The translations under genes were made by a program, and so were the position numbers. Shown one piece after another: positions 37,501 through 47,260 of a stretch of 64,000 bases of DNA (within the stretch, counting starts at the first letter, position 1; each line of letters begins with the position of its first letter). Origin of the DNA: PALSA-612 sp963773055 (lineage in GTDB: Bacteria; Actinomycetota; Thermoleophilia; Gaiellales; Gaiellaceae); assembly GCA_963773055.1 (NCBI GenBank), contig CAVYZL010000002.1:80634-144633 (forward strand), in the 5' to 3' direction. The notes beneath the pieces were generated by a model that saw only the letters and a program-made list of their open reading frames with translations, made no database searches and was not told where the DNA came from.

Positions 37501-38386
37501 GGTCCGGCCCCTCGTCGACGTCGGCGGCCATCGTCACCTCGCCGCTCTCGCTCGGCAGCTTCATCTCGACCGGTGCCTCCGGCCCTGGGATCGCGTCGCC
37601 GAGCCGTGCGGTGATCTGGCCGCGCACGGTGCGCGCCGGCCAGTCGTGCGACGGCACGACGAACGCGCCCGAGTTGAGCGCCTTGACGACCGCAGCCTTC
37701 TCCTCGCGCTTGCGCATCGAATGGTTTCCGGTCACCTGCGGGTCGTAGTCGCCCATCTGGTAGAGCGGAGCGACGATCTGGTCCTGCACGTCGTAGATGA
37801 CGTCGCCGCAGATGCAGACGACGCCTGCCGCCGTCTCGACGAGGATGTTCATCGACCCTTCGGTGTGGCCGCCGGCGTGCTCGAGGCGAACGCCGGGCAC
37901 GAGCTCGATCGGCCCCGAGAGCTCGAGGTCGAGCAGGCGCAGCGCGCCAGGGATGTGGAGCCGGTCGACGTGGTGCTTCACGTACTCGGCCGGGTACTGC
38001 TCGGTCATCAGACCGGAGACGGAGTGCTCGAGCTCCTTGCGCTGCATGCACACCGTCGTCGTCATCGGGAACTTGTCGTCCTGCCCCGCATGGTCGATGT
38101 GATTGTGCGTGTGCAGGATGTAGCGCACGTCCTTCGGCTTCACACCGAAGCGCCCGAGCTGGTTCTCGATCTGCTGCTCCTCGCTGATCCAGCCGGTCAT
38201 GCCGAGCCGCTGCATGATCTCCGGATGGGAGGCGCCAGTGTCGACGAGGATCGGATCGTCGCCGCCGAGGATCAGGGAGCCCCACGTCTTGGCGAGCGCC
38301 TTCTGACCCATGTTGCGCGCGAGCACGAGGAAGCTCGACTCGAGCTCGATGTCGATGAGGTCGAGAAGCTTGACTTCAAGAGCCAT
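37481..38386 (-). CDS. Metallo-beta-lactamase fold protein, N-acyl-homoserine lactonase-like
   Basis: 301 residues. Metal ligands are seen in HTHNHIDHAG (HxHxDH), GGHTEGSMN, CGDVIYD and VPSHDW. Overall length and the ILVDTGASHPEI start resemble AhlD/AttM-type lactonases. Start ATG 38386 is preferred over ATG 38392 because AGGAGGG (38394-38400) is then 8 nt away. Lactone hydrolysis is a family-based guess; no quorum-sensing genes are nearby. Confidence 0.82.
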   Translation of the reverse strand: MALEVKLLDLIDIELESSFLVLARNMGQKALAKTWGSLILGGDDPILVDTGASHPEIMQRLGMTGWISEEQQIENQLGRFGVKPKDVRYILHTHNHIDHAGQDDKFPMTTTVCMQRKELEHSVSGLMTEQYPAEYVKHHVDRLHIPGALRLLDLELSGPIELVPGVRLEHAGGHTEGSMNILVETAAGVVCICGDVIYDVQDQIVAPLYQMGDYDPQVTGNHSMRKREEKAAVVKALNSGAFVVPSHDWPARTVRGQITARLGDAIPGPEAPVEMKLPSESGEVTMAADVDEGPDRTKSPV

Positions 38387-38393
38387 GGCCATT

Positions 38394-38400
38394 CCCTCCT
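38394..38400 (-). promoter_or_regulatory. Shine-Dalgarno of the lactonase-like gene
   Basis: AGGAGGG on the minus strand. It is 7-8 nt from ATG 38386 but only about 1-2 nt from ATG 38392, so it favours the inner start. Confidence 0.65.
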
Positions 38401-38685
38401 TGCTGGATCGGGCGATTCTAGGACGTCTGCTGTCCGCCGTGGCGTCCGCGAGGGGCACCACGCGAGACACCCTCGACCACGAGAGCAGCCCTCCTCATCC
38501 GCTCGAGAACGCGCCGGACCTTGTAGTCGCGCCGCCGTTAGAGACCTCGATGTAGACGGCTGGGACCTGTCGAACCTACACGATCGGCGGTTGTTTCACC
38601 TACCACTTGTGGGGTACTTACACACACGTCGACCCGCACGACAACGGCGGCGTCGACGGTTTCGAGTCAAAAAGGGGGAGGAATC

Positions 38686-39729
38686 ATGCGAAGGAGTAGC
38701 GGCACCAGGCCCAGGGCGGGCCTGGTAGCGATCGTTGTGGTTGTGGCGGCAGCGGCGGCACTTGTGCCGGGAGCGGTTGCAGGTATCGCCTCGGGCGCGC
38801 TCAATTGCCCGCTTCCGAAGTACAACCCGACGCATTACGCGATACAGACAGGGCAGCAGGTGACTTGCACGATCGATGGCGCGAGTGACGCGAGCGGAAA
38901 GACCACCGTGCCGGTGATCATCAAGAGCTCCGATCTCGGCAACACAACCGTTACGGGCACAGTCTCGGGTAGCGGCTCGTCGACGAAGATCACTTTCACG
39001 TACACGGCGCCGACGGTTGCCTGCAACACCACGATCGTTGCCTATATCACCAACGGCAACAACTCCAACAATTCGAAGATCACACCCGGCGGTACTGCGG
39101 CTGCGGGATTCGCGTTCGTCGATGCGACCGGGAAGGGGATCACCGTTTGCACTCCGCCCCCGCCCAACCCGCTGATCTTCCTCGGCTACGCGGATACCTA
39201 CCGTCCCACCGGTGGAACGCCGTCGCCGTGGCAGGGAAGTTCGAACGTGATCTTCGTCGGCTGTGGGGTCGACCCGAACGGTGCCGTACCGACAACGGAC
39301 AACTGCGCGAAGCAGCCTGTAGGCGGCGCCGACATCTACGACTCGAGTGCGATCAGGATCGACAACGTCACGGGTAGCCCGATGTCGGTCACGGGCGCGA
39401 GCGTCTCGATGGCGCCGGCCTGCAACTTCAACCCGTGGCCGGGGTTGAACGTCACGATTCCCGTCGGTGGGACGCTGATCCTCACCCAGACAGGCGGTGT
39501 CGATCCCTGCGGCGTCGAGCCATTCGGCTACAACTTCGATGGCTCCGATACGAACGAGAGCTCGTGTGTGAACAGCGGGATCATCCCGGTGATCACACTG
39601 ACCATCAACGGGGTGACCAGCACCATCAACGACACGGGGCAGATCCTGAACACGGGCGGCGTCGAACCCGTAACCTGCTTGGGAGCACCGAGCGAACTGA
39701 GGAACTGGGTGCAGATCGCGTTCCCGTAA
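38686..39729 (+). CDS. Secreted Cys-rich protein, function unknown
   Basis: 347 residues, ATG 38686 behind GGGGGAGGAA. N-terminal basic part and hydrophobic AIVVVVAAAAALVPGAVAG form a signal peptide. The mature part is rich in Thr, Ser, Gly and Asn, with about ten cysteines that could form five disulfides (NCPLP, VTCTID, ACNTT, VCTPP, VGCGVD, NCAKQ, ACNFN, PCGVE, SCVN, TCLG). Base composition is less GC-rich than around it. A Pro stretch (CTPPPPNP) divides two halves. Likely a cell-surface or matrix protein. The 299 bp before it hold no clear gene. Confidence 0.8.
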   Translation: MRRSSGTRPRAGLVAIVVVVAAAAALVPGAVAGIASGALNCPLPKYNPTHYAIQTGQQVTCTIDGASDASGKTTVPVIIKSSDLGNTTVTGTVSGSGSSTKITFTYTAPTVACNTTIVAYITNGNNSNNSKITPGGTAAAGFAFVDATGKGITVCTPPPPNPLIFLGYADTYRPTGGTPSPWQGSSNVIFVGCGVDPNGAVPTTDNCAKQPVGGADIYDSSAIRIDNVTGSPMSVTGASVSMAPACNFNPWPGLNVTIPVGGTLILTQTGGVDPCGVEPFGYNFDGSDTNESSCVNSGIIPVITLTINGVTSTINDTGQILNTGGVEPVTCLGAPSELRNWVQIAFP

Positions 39730-39748
39730 CGCGCACAGTTCCGCCTCT

Positions 39749-39784
39749 CTCGGCCCGGGGTTGCGTCAGCAGCCCCGGGCCGAG
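39749..39784 (+). terminator. Long hairpin terminator after the secreted-protein gene
   Basis: CTCGGCCCGGGG pairs with CCCCGGGCCGAG, extended inward by four more pairs around loop GTCA. A short T run (CACTTT) follows. It lies 20 bp after the stop and before the convergent methyltransferase end. Confidence 0.8.
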
Positions 39785-39822
39785 CACTTTCCCAGACAAG
39801 AACCGGTGCCCGCGGTCAGACG

Positions 39823-40551
39823 TCAGCGACGGCGGGCTGCTAAGCAGTAGCCCAGTGGGAAACTTCGCTCAGTCCCTGCTCTCAGGCGACGATAGAGCCG
39901 CGTTTGTGTGCCGATCCGACTAAGCGCGAGGAAGACCTTGGCTATGGACTGATTGCGCACGAAGAACTTGTTCAACAGATCGAGCAGCACGTCGGGGTAG
40001 CCGCCGTACGGTTCGAGCTCCACGACCGCCAGGTCATTGTCAGCGCACAATCGCCGCAGTGCGAACTCCGTGTATCGGTGGTAGTCGTGCGGCGCCTCGT
40101 GTACCCAGTAGAAAAAAGGCATGCCCGCGAGAAGCATTCCATCGGGGCGCAGGACCCGGGCGATCTCGGCGATGAGCGTGTCGGGCTTTGCGATGTGCTC
40201 GAGCACATCCATGAGCAGCACCGTGTCGAAGCTTCTGTCGTCGAACGGAAGAAGATCATTCAGATCCACGTACCGGTCAACGTGATCGGTCCCGTGCTCC
40301 GTGCTTTCCCAGTCGATACAGGTCGTCTCTGTGACCTGATCTCTGTAGATGTCGTAGTAGGGGACGTCTCCGCACCCACAGTCGAGTAGAGCGCCTGATG
40401 CGTGGGTACGGATCATCCGCACGTAATCGTCGATGACGCACGAGCAGATGAACATCGAGCCACTTCCGACATAGTCGGGGTTCGGCACATACCGCCCCGA
40501 CCGCGAGTCTCTTACGAACTTCGTCGGCTTCCAGCGGTCGGGGTGTCGCAC
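39823..40551 (-). CDS. Class I SAM-dependent methyltransferase (Methyltransf_11-like)
   Basis: 242 residues from GTG 40551. GALLDCGCGDVPYYDIYRD is motif I, TTCIDWES motif II and FDTVLLMDVLEHIAKPDTLI the motif with downstream VLRPDGMLLAGMPFFYW. The C-terminal NKFFVRNQSIAKVFLALS is typical of sugar/lipid-associated methyltransferases in surface polysaccharide loci. Substrate unknown. Confidence 0.87.
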   Translation of the reverse strand: MRHPDRWKPTKFVRDSRSGRYVPNPDYVGSGSMFICSCVIDDYVRMIRTHASGALLDCGCGDVPYYDIYRDQVTETTCIDWESTEHGTDHVDRYVDLNDLLPFDDRSFDTVLLMDVLEHIAKPDTLIAEIARVLRPDGMLLAGMPFFYWVHEAPHDYHRYTEFALRRLCADNDLAVVELEPYGGYPDVLLDLLNKFFVRNQSIAKVFLALSRIGTQTRLYRRLRAGTERSFPLGYCLAARRR

Positions 40552-40636
40552 TCGACAAACTCTGACTTCAAGTCATTTCTGCGTCAAGCGGAAGACGGCA
40601 GGCCGCAAAAGGATGGATTTGCAGGGCTTTCCGTAG

Positions 40637-40709
40637 AGCCGACGCGCGGATTCGAACCGCGGACCCCTTCATTACGAGTGAAGTGCTCTACCAGCTGAGC
40701 TACGTCGGC
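40637..40709 (-). tRNA. tRNA-Thr (anticodon CGT)
   Basis: Complete cloverleaf on the minus strand. Acceptor GCCGACG pairs with CGTCGGC; D-arm GCTCAGCTGGTAGAGC; anticodon stem CTTCA/TGAAG with loop CTCGTAA, anticodon CGT (reads ACG, Thr); T-arm CGCGG-TTCGAAT-CCGCG. Discriminator T. 73 nt without CCA. Confidence 0.95.
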
Positions 40710-40723
40710 GGGATCGAGAAAGC

Positions 40724-41092
40724 CTAGCGGCCCTCGGGCCACGAGCGGACGAGCGCGCGCTGCTCCCGGGTCTCGGGAGGAGGACCGGGATCGAGCCCGT
40801 GCCGCTTTCGGTGGCAGCCGATCACGGTGCGTGTACGGCCGATGCCCATCCGGCAATGGACGTAGACGCTCTCACCGTCCTCGAGGGCCGCGTCGATCAG
40901 GTCGAGGGTCGCGATCATCTGCTCCACGGTCGGCACGCCGAAGTCGCGGATCGGCATGCGGACATGCCTCACGCCCTCCGGCAGCGAATGCGCATAGGGC
41001 GGGAGCGTCCCTTCCTCCGTCAGGTCGACGAACAGCGTCGTCCCGTCCCGAAGCTGGCCGCCGCGCGGATACGGCCCGCTGCGCAGCGTCAC
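40724..41092 (-). CDS. Dual-specificity/tyrosine phosphatase-like protein
   Basis: 122 residues from GTG 41092. The catalytic signature is VHCRMGIGRTRTVIG (HCx5R), preceded by FVDLTEEGTLPPYAHSLP and the general-acid loop RDFGVP. It should dephosphorylate phospho-Tyr/Ser or other phosphates. The start overlaps the holB stop by 4 bp, which places it in the tmk-holB operon. Confidence 0.85.
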   Translation of the reverse strand: MTLRSGPYPRGGQLRDGTTLFVDLTEEGTLPPYAHSLPEGVRHVRMPIRDFGVPTVEQMIATLDLIDAALEDGESVYVHCRMGIGRTRTVIGCHRKRHGLDPGPPPETREQRALVRSWPEGR

Positions 41093-42154
41093 GCCGGTGC
41101 GAGCTCGCGCCGCAGGCGGATGAAGAGCGCCTCCAGGGCGAGCTTCGGCTGCAGGTTCAGCTCCTCGAACCAGCGCCAAGCCTCCCGCACGAGCTCGGCG
41201 GAGCGTTCGGCTGCCGGCAGCCGCTCGGGGACACCGTCCTCGCGCAGGGTTGCGAGATGGTCGTAGTGGACGACGATCGGCTCGGCGCCGACTGCGACCG
41301 CAACGAGATCGCGGTACCACGCGGTCAGCTCCTCGAGCGCTTCGAGCACGCTCTCCCGCATCGCGCCGAACTCCGCCCGCCGCAGCCGCTGCTCGTTCTC
41401 CCGCTCGGGCAGGCCGAGCCACTCCGACTCGTCGTCGGCCTTCGCGCGAGCCTCGCTCGCCGCCGCATCGGCGATCCGGACGACGGCGGTGGCGGCCTCC
41501 GCGGGCGCGAACCCGGGGTCGGCGTAGACAGCGCGCGCGAGCCGGAGGATCTCCTCGCGCCGCTCGGCCGCATCCTCGTCGAGCAGCCGCTCGGCCCGGT
41601 CGAGACGACCCCCTGCCACCCGCGCGAGCGCCGTGATCCGCTCCGGAGGAAGGCCCGGCGCCTGCGCGGCGAGCACCGTGTGCACCGCCTTCTCCGACAG
41701 GCGACTGAAGGGGACGAGCTGGCACCGCGAGCGGATCGTCGGCGGCACGGGGCCGAGCTCGTCGGCGAGCAGGCAGATGACCGCGTACGGCGGGGGCTCC
41801 TCGAGGTCCTTCAGCAGCGCGTCCGACGCCTCGTCGTTCAGCGTGTGCGCGGAAACGACGACGTAGACGCGGCGCTCGGCCTCGAACGGGCGCATGTGCA
41901 GGTCGCGCCGGAGCTTGCGCACCTCGTCGATCCGGATCTGGTCTCCGAGCGGCTCGAGGACGTAGAGGTCGGGATGCGCCCGGCGCTCGACCCGGCCCCG
42001 GTCGCCGAGGAGGTGGGCGGCGAAGGCGAGCACCGTCTTCTGCTTGCCGACGCCGGGCGGGCCGTGGAAGAGGTACGCGTGCACGGGGCCCTCGTCGATC
42101 GCGGCCGTGAGCAGCCGCTTCGCCGTCGTGCTGCTCGATGATCTCATCGAACAC
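41089..42154 (-). CDS. holB: DNA polymerase III subunit delta', one N-terminal frameshift
   Basis: About 354 residues after correction. The probable start is GTG 42154 (VFDEIIEQHD), in another frame; one extra base at about 42124 restores AKRLLTAAIDEGPVHAYLFH. Then Walker A GPPGVGKQKTV, NDEASDALLKDLEEPP and TIRSRCQLVPF (SRC, clamp-loader arginine finger). It is part of the clamp loader. The start overlaps the tmk stop, and the stop overlaps the phosphatase start. Confidence 0.92.
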
Positions 42155-42738
42155 CGGCGAGCTCCTCCCAGATCTCCGCGGCAAGCTCGTCCTCCGGCCG
42201 CGAGCCGTCGAGAACGCGGATCCGGTCGGGATACCGGCGCGCGAGGTCGCGGTAGCCCTCCGCGAGCGCGGCGTGGAAAGGCGCCTCCTCTCGCTCGATC
42301 CGGTCGCGCTCCGAGCCCAGGCGCTCAGCAGCTGTCGCCGCGTCGAGGAGCAGGACGAACGTCCGGTCGGGGACGAGGTCGCGCACGGCGACGTTGAGCT
42401 CGAGCACACGCTCGACGCCGAGCCCACGCGCGAGCCCCTGGTAGACGAGCGACGAGTCGAGGTAGCGATCGCAGAGGACATCGCTGCCGGCCGCGAGCGC
42501 GGGCCGGATCACGCGTTCCGCGAGCTCGGCCCGGGCGGCGGCGAACAGCGCCGCCTCGGCCCAGGGCGTCATCGCCTCCCCGTCGAGCACGAGCTCCCGT
42601 ACCCGTTCGCCGAGCGGCGTTCCACCGGGCTCGCGCGTGGCGACGACCGACCGGCCCGAATCCGTCGAGGTGCTGATCGAGGAGGCGTGCCTGGGTCGAC
42701 TTCCCCGAGCCGTCGACACCTTCGAAGGTCACGAACAT
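42144..42738 (-). CDS. tmk: Thymidylate kinase, one frameshift
   Basis: Phosphorylates dTMP to dTDP. The start ATG 42738 gives MFVTFEGVDGSGKSTQARLL with the P-loop GVDGSGKST. A single extra base at about 42663 breaks the frame; VVATREPGGTPLGERVREL (DR[Y/H]-proximal REPGGT motif), CDRYLDSSLVYQG and the rest follow in the next frame. About 198 residues after correction. Essential, so the break is almost certainly an error in the sequence. Confidence 0.93.
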
Positions 42739-42776
42739 CGCCCCGAACGATAGGGCCGCGGACAGGCGGCCGGGGC

Positions 42777-44142
42777 TCAGCTGAAGGGCCGCATGACCGG
42801 GCTGCACGGGCCGGCTGCGGAGATGTGCCGTCGATCCCGTCCTCGAGCGCCCTACGGTAGACGGCCAGCGCTTCTGCGACCGCCTCGATCGTCAGGTCGA
42901 TGTCCGCCTCGGTGTGGGAGTAGCTGACGACGAGCGACGGAAGGATGAAGCCGCGCTCGATCGTCTCCTGGAGGAACAGCGTGCGGAACGCCTGCGACGG
43001 CGGCCGTCGTCGTCGCGTGTCGACGTAGACGAGGTTCGGCGCCCGGCCGATCACCTCGAACCGATCCGCAACGCCGTGCTCGCGCGCCGCCGCCTCGATC
43101 CCTGGCGAAGCCGCTCGCCCGCGCGCATGGAGCGTCTCGATCACCGGCTCGTCACGGTAGATCCGCATCGTCTCCATCGCCGCGGCGAGCCCGTGCGTCT
43201 CCGCGCCGTGCGTCGTCGAGAGGAGGAAGACCCGCTCGCGCGGGTCGCGCAAGCCCGCCGAGCTCCATGATCTCGCGCTTGCCCGACGAGCGCCGAGCAC
43301 GCGAAGCCGTTCGCCATCGCCTTGCCGAACGTCGACAGATCGGGCTCGATGCCGTAGGTCGCCTGCGCGCCGCCGAGATGCCAGCGGAAGCCGGTGATCA
43401 TCTCGTCGAGGACGAGCAGCGCGCCGTTCCGCGTGCACAGGTCTCGCAAGCCCTCGAGGAACCCCGGCGCCGGCGGGTCGCTGCGCTCCGGCCTCGAGCA
43501 CGACACAAGCGATCTGTCCCGGATGTGCGTCGAACAGCGCTGCGGCTGCGGCGAGATCGTTGTAGGGGAACCTGACCGTCAGGTCGCGGACGCCTGCGGG
43601 ATGCCGGCGGCATCGCCGTCGTGCCGATGAACCAGTCGTTGTACGAGAAGAATGGGTGATCGGCGCAGAGCGCGACGAGGTCGCGGCCGGTGTGGGCGCG
43701 CGCGAGCGTGATCGCCGCGGTGTTCGCCGTCGAGCCGTCCTTGCAGAACTTCACCATCTCGGCCGCCGGAATGAGGTCCAGCAAGCGCCTCGGCCGCCTC
43801 GAGCTCGATCAGCGCCGGCCGCGTGAAGTTCGTGCCGAGCAGCATCTGGCGGTGCGCAGCCTCGACGACCGCCGGATAGGCGTGGCCGAGCGTGACGGCC
43901 CGAAGCCCCATGCCGTACTCGATGAACTCGTTGCCGTCGGTGTCCCAGACGCGACAGCCGGAGCCGCGCGCGATCAGGCCAGGCGCGAGCTCGGGAAACT
44001 GGTCGTCGCCTTTCGCGTACGTGTGCGAACCGCCGGGGATGAGGGCGTGTGCGCGATCGCGCAGCTCGAGAGCTTGCGCCGATCCCAGATGTCTCCCCAG
44101 AGGCTCCTGAGCGGCTTCGATCCGCCGACTCATCCCGATCAA
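42777..44142 (-). CDS. Class III aminotransferase, glutamate-1-semialdehyde aminomutase-like, frameshifted
   Basis: Reads as about 455 residues across several frames. From ATG 44142: LIPGGSHTYAKGDDQFP, VWDTDGNEFIEYGMGLRAVT, then AEMVKFCKDGSTANTAAITL, LLVLDEMITGFRWHLGG, the PLP lysine in DLSTFGKAMANGFACSAL, and a C-terminus ending VMRPFS. PLP-dependent. In glycan loci such GSAM-like enzymes are often not in haem synthesis, so the substrate may be an activated sugar or amino acid derivative. At least five indels. Confidence 0.82.
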
Positions 44143-44212
44143 AGTAAAGGCCCGGCTCGGACGGCAGTCAAGATTCGTTGACGACGGCCCTCGCAGCTCT
44201 CACCATTTGTCC

Positions 44213-45189
44213 ATGGTGGGAAACGGCATGCGGCTACCCGCGGCCGCAGCCTGCGGCGGGGAGACGTCGTCGAGGTACGGTCGGCGGCGGAGATCCTCGC
44301 CACGCTCGACGAGAACGGCTGTCTCGACGGGATGCCGTTCATGGAAGAGATGCTCCCGCACTCGGACGCCGCTTCACGATCGAGGCGAGGGTCGAGCGCG
44401 CGTGTGACACGATCAACAAGGGCAACCGCATTCGACGGCCTCCTGACACGGTGCTGCTCGACGATCTTCGGTGCGACGGCTCAGGCCACGGCGGCTGCGA
44501 CGCAGAGTGCCGCTTCTACTGGAAGGAGGCCTGGCTCCGCCGCCCGACGGACCCGCCTCCGCCGCCGGCCGATCCTGACGCGCCAGCTGAGCTCGAGGCG
44601 CTCGTCCGAGCGAGCAGCATGCGCTGCGGAGAACGGACGCGAACGTGTACCGCTGCCAGGCGACGGAGTTCGTCCGGGCGACGGACGAGCTCGGCTGGTG
44701 GGATGCGCGCTCCTTCGGCCGCGAGGTGAGCTGCGGCAACGTCTCATTCGGGCGCTGGTTCGTCGTTTGCACGAGAATCGTCGTCGAGGAGATCCGGCGG
44801 CGGCTCGGATTCTGGTCGTACCCGGTCAAGTCGACGGGGCCGCGCGAGCCGAGCGGCACGAAGCTCGACCTCAAGGTCGGCGACACCGTCCGTATCCGGT
44901 CGGCCGAAGGAAATCGCGGAGACACTCGACGCGTCGCTCCGGACCCGTGGGCTCTGGTTCGACCGGGAGATGCTCCCGTACTGCGGCAGCACGCGGACGG
45001 TCAAACGACGGGTCAAGCGGTTCATCGACGAGGGGTCGGGGCGGATGATCGAGCTGAAGACCGACGGGGTGATCCTCGACGGCTGCTTCTGCAAGGGGTA
45101 CGAGAGCGAGGGCCGGTGGTTCTGCCCGCGGGCCATCTACTCGTGGTGGCGCGACGACTGGCTCGAGCGTGCGGAGGCCGGGAGGCTGA
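44213..45189 (+). CDS. Internally duplicated Cys-containing protein of unknown function, frameshifted
   Basis: Unrecognised family. After correcting indels the protein holds two copies of one domain. Copy 1: GDVVEVRSAAEILATLDENG, FMEEMLPH(C)G, RVERACDTINKG, DDLRCDGSGHGGCDAEC, WKEAWLRR. A linker with WWDARSFGREVSCGNVSFG and other text follows. Copy 2: GDTVRIRSAEEIAETLD, WFDREMLPYCG, RVKRFIDEGSGRMIE, ILDGCFCKGYESEG, FCPRAIYSWWRDDWLER. Each copy has an SH3/KOW-like start, an MLP-x-CG motif and further Cys residues, suggesting metal binding. Start and end are approximate because of frame breaks. It lies between GSAM-like and C-methyltransferase genes. Confidence 0.6.
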
Positions 45190-45190
45190 G

Positions 45191-46445
45191 ATGGCGACCT
45201 GCCGGCTCTGCGACAGCGAGCTCCAGGAGACGCTCGTCGATCTCGGCTCGTCGCCGCCCTGCGAGAGCTTCCTCCGCGCCGACCAGCTGAACGAGGCCGA
45301 GCCGTTCTACCCGCTCCACGTCTGGATCTGCGGCGAGTGCCTGCTCGCTCAGCTCGAGGAGTACGTGGCGCCCGAGGACATCTTCACGGACTACGCGTAC
45401 TTCTCGGCGTACTCGAGCTCGTGGGTCGAGCACGCGCGCCGCTACACCGAGAAGATGGTCGAGCGCTTCGGGCTCGGCCCGGAGAGCCTCGTCGTCGAGC
45501 TCGCCTCGAACGACGGCTACCTGCTCCAGCACTTCGTCGAGCGCGGCGTACCGAGCCTCGGCATCGACCCGGCGGCGAACGTGGCCGAGGAGGCCGAGGC
45601 GCGGGGCGTCGAGACGCTCGTGGCGTTCTTCGACTCCCGGCTCGCCGAGACGCTGGTGGCCGAGCGCGGCAAGGCAGACCTCGTCGTCGCGAACAACGTG
45701 CTCGCACAGGTGCCCGAGCTGAACGACTTCGTCGCCGGCATCGAACCATGCTCGCCGACGACGGCGTGGCGACGATCGAGGTGCCGCACCTCGTCCGCCT
45801 GATCGAGGAGGTGCAGTTCGACACGATCTACCACGAGCACTACTCGTACTTCTCGCTGACGACGCTCGTGCGGCTCTGCGAGCGCCACGGCCTCGAGATC
45901 TTCCACGTCGAGGAGCTGCCGTCGCACGGCGGCTCGCTCCGTATCTACGTCACGCACGCGAGCGACGAGACGCACGCGCGGGACGCGAGCGTGCGACGAG
46001 CTTCTCGAGCGCGAGCGGAGCGCCGGCTACACGGAGCTCGCGACGTACCGGACGTTCGCGCGACCGCGTGCACGAGGTCAAGTGGAGCCTGCTCGAGCTG
46101 CTGATCCGCCTGAGCCGCGAGGGCAAGCGCGTCGTCGGCTACGGCGCGCCCGGGAAGGGGAACACGCTGCTGAACTTCTGCGGCATCCGAAGCGATCTGA
46201 TCGAGTTCACGGTCGACCGAAACCCGCACAAGCACGGGAAGTTCCTGCCCGGCACGCACATCCCGATCTATCCTCCCGACACGATCGACGAGACGCGTCC
46301 GGACTACATCGTGATCCTGCCCTGGAACCTCCAGCACGAGATCGCCGCCCAGCTCGCGCACACGCGCGACTGGGGTGCGCAGCTGATCGTGCCGATCCCG
46401 GCGCCCGCGATCCTGCCCTGGCCCGAGAAGGAGGCAGCCGCCTGA
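45191..46445 (+). CDS. C-methyltransferase (NovU/TylCIII-like, zinc-binding N-terminus), frameshifted
   Basis: Starts at ATG 45191 (MATCRLCDSELQETLVDLGS). N-terminal zinc site CRLC plus WICGEC, then class I SAM fold LVVELASNDGYLLQHF and DLVVANNVLAQVPELNDF; the C-terminal domain has VVGYGAPGKGNTLLNFCGI and PIYPPDTIDETRPDYIVILP. This domain set is typical of sugar C-methyltransferases. Breaks at about 45750, 45990 and 46060. The stop overlaps the ATG of rfbF. Expected to methylate a 3-keto NDP-sugar. Confidence 0.87.
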
Positions 46446-47257
46446 TGAAGGTCGTGATCTTCTGCGGCGGCCTCGGGCTTCGGATGGGCGAGACGTCCGC
46501 GCGCATCCCGAAGCCGATGATCCCGATCGGCGACAAGCCGATCCTCTGGCACATCATGAACTACTACGCGAGCTTCGGCATCACCGACTTCGTGCTCTGC
46601 CTCGGCTACAAGTCGGAGGCGGTCAAGGAGTACTTCCTCACCTACAACGAGGCGCTCGCGAACGACTTCGTGCTCTCGCGACGGCGGCAAGCGGGTCGAG
46701 CTGCTCAAGCGCGACATCCACAACTGGTCGATCACGTTCGTCAACACCGGGCTCCACGCCGTCATCGGCCAGCGCCTGAAGAAGGTGCAGTCGTACCTCG
46801 ACGACGACGAGATGTTCCTCGCCACCTACGGGGACGGCCTCACGGACGCGCCGCTCCCCGAGATGATCGAGACGCTCGAAGCGAGCGACAACGTCGGGCT
46901 CTTCCTCGCCTCCCGCCCGACTTACAACTTCCACGTCGTCTCGTTCGACGAAGCCCATCAGGCGACGAACGTGCAGGACGTGACGACGCTCGATCTCTGG
47001 ATCAACGCCGGCTTCTTCGTCTTCCGGCGTGAGTTCTTCGACTACATCGGCGAAGGCGAGGACCTCGTCGAGGAGCCCTTCCAGCGCCTGATCGAAGAGG
47101 GCAAGCTGGCGCATATCCCGTACGACGGGCTTCTGGGCGCCGATGGACACGCTGAAGGACAAGCACGTGCTCGAGACGCTCTCGAGTCGGGGCAGGCGCC
47201 GTGGCGCACGCCCGTCGGCGCGCCGAACGGTCAGGCCGCCTGCGCACCGTGCCGTAG
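46445..47257 (+). CDS. rfbF: Glucose-1-phosphate cytidylyltransferase, frameshifted
   Basis: Makes CDP-glucose from CTP and Glc-1-P. MKVVIFCGGLGLRMGE with IPKPMIPIGDKPILWHIM is the nucleotidyltransferase signature. A single extra base at about 46680 (FVLS to DGGKRVELL) and another at about 47130 (IPYDG to FWAPMDTLKDKHV) break the frame. TYGDGLTDAPLPEM and WINAGFFVF are typical of RfbF. The end is tentatively the TAG at 47255-47257. No CDP-glucose 4,6-dehydratase gene is seen next to it. Confidence 0.9.
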
Positions 47258-47260
47258 CCG

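Noticed and set aside
37481..38386. Quorum-quenching system
   Set aside because: The lactonase-like fold alone does not prove it; no LuxI/LuxR-type signal synthase or receptor is near, and MBL proteins are functionally diverse.
38400..38685. A gene or riboswitch in the 299 bp before the secreted-protein gene
   Set aside because: One forward frame reads like protein near 38570-38670 but lacks a start and is interrupted upstream; no riboswitch-like structure was recognised.
40637..40709. tRNA-Thr as attachment site of an integrated element
   Set aside because: No integrase gene and no repeat of the tRNA 3' end were seen on either side.
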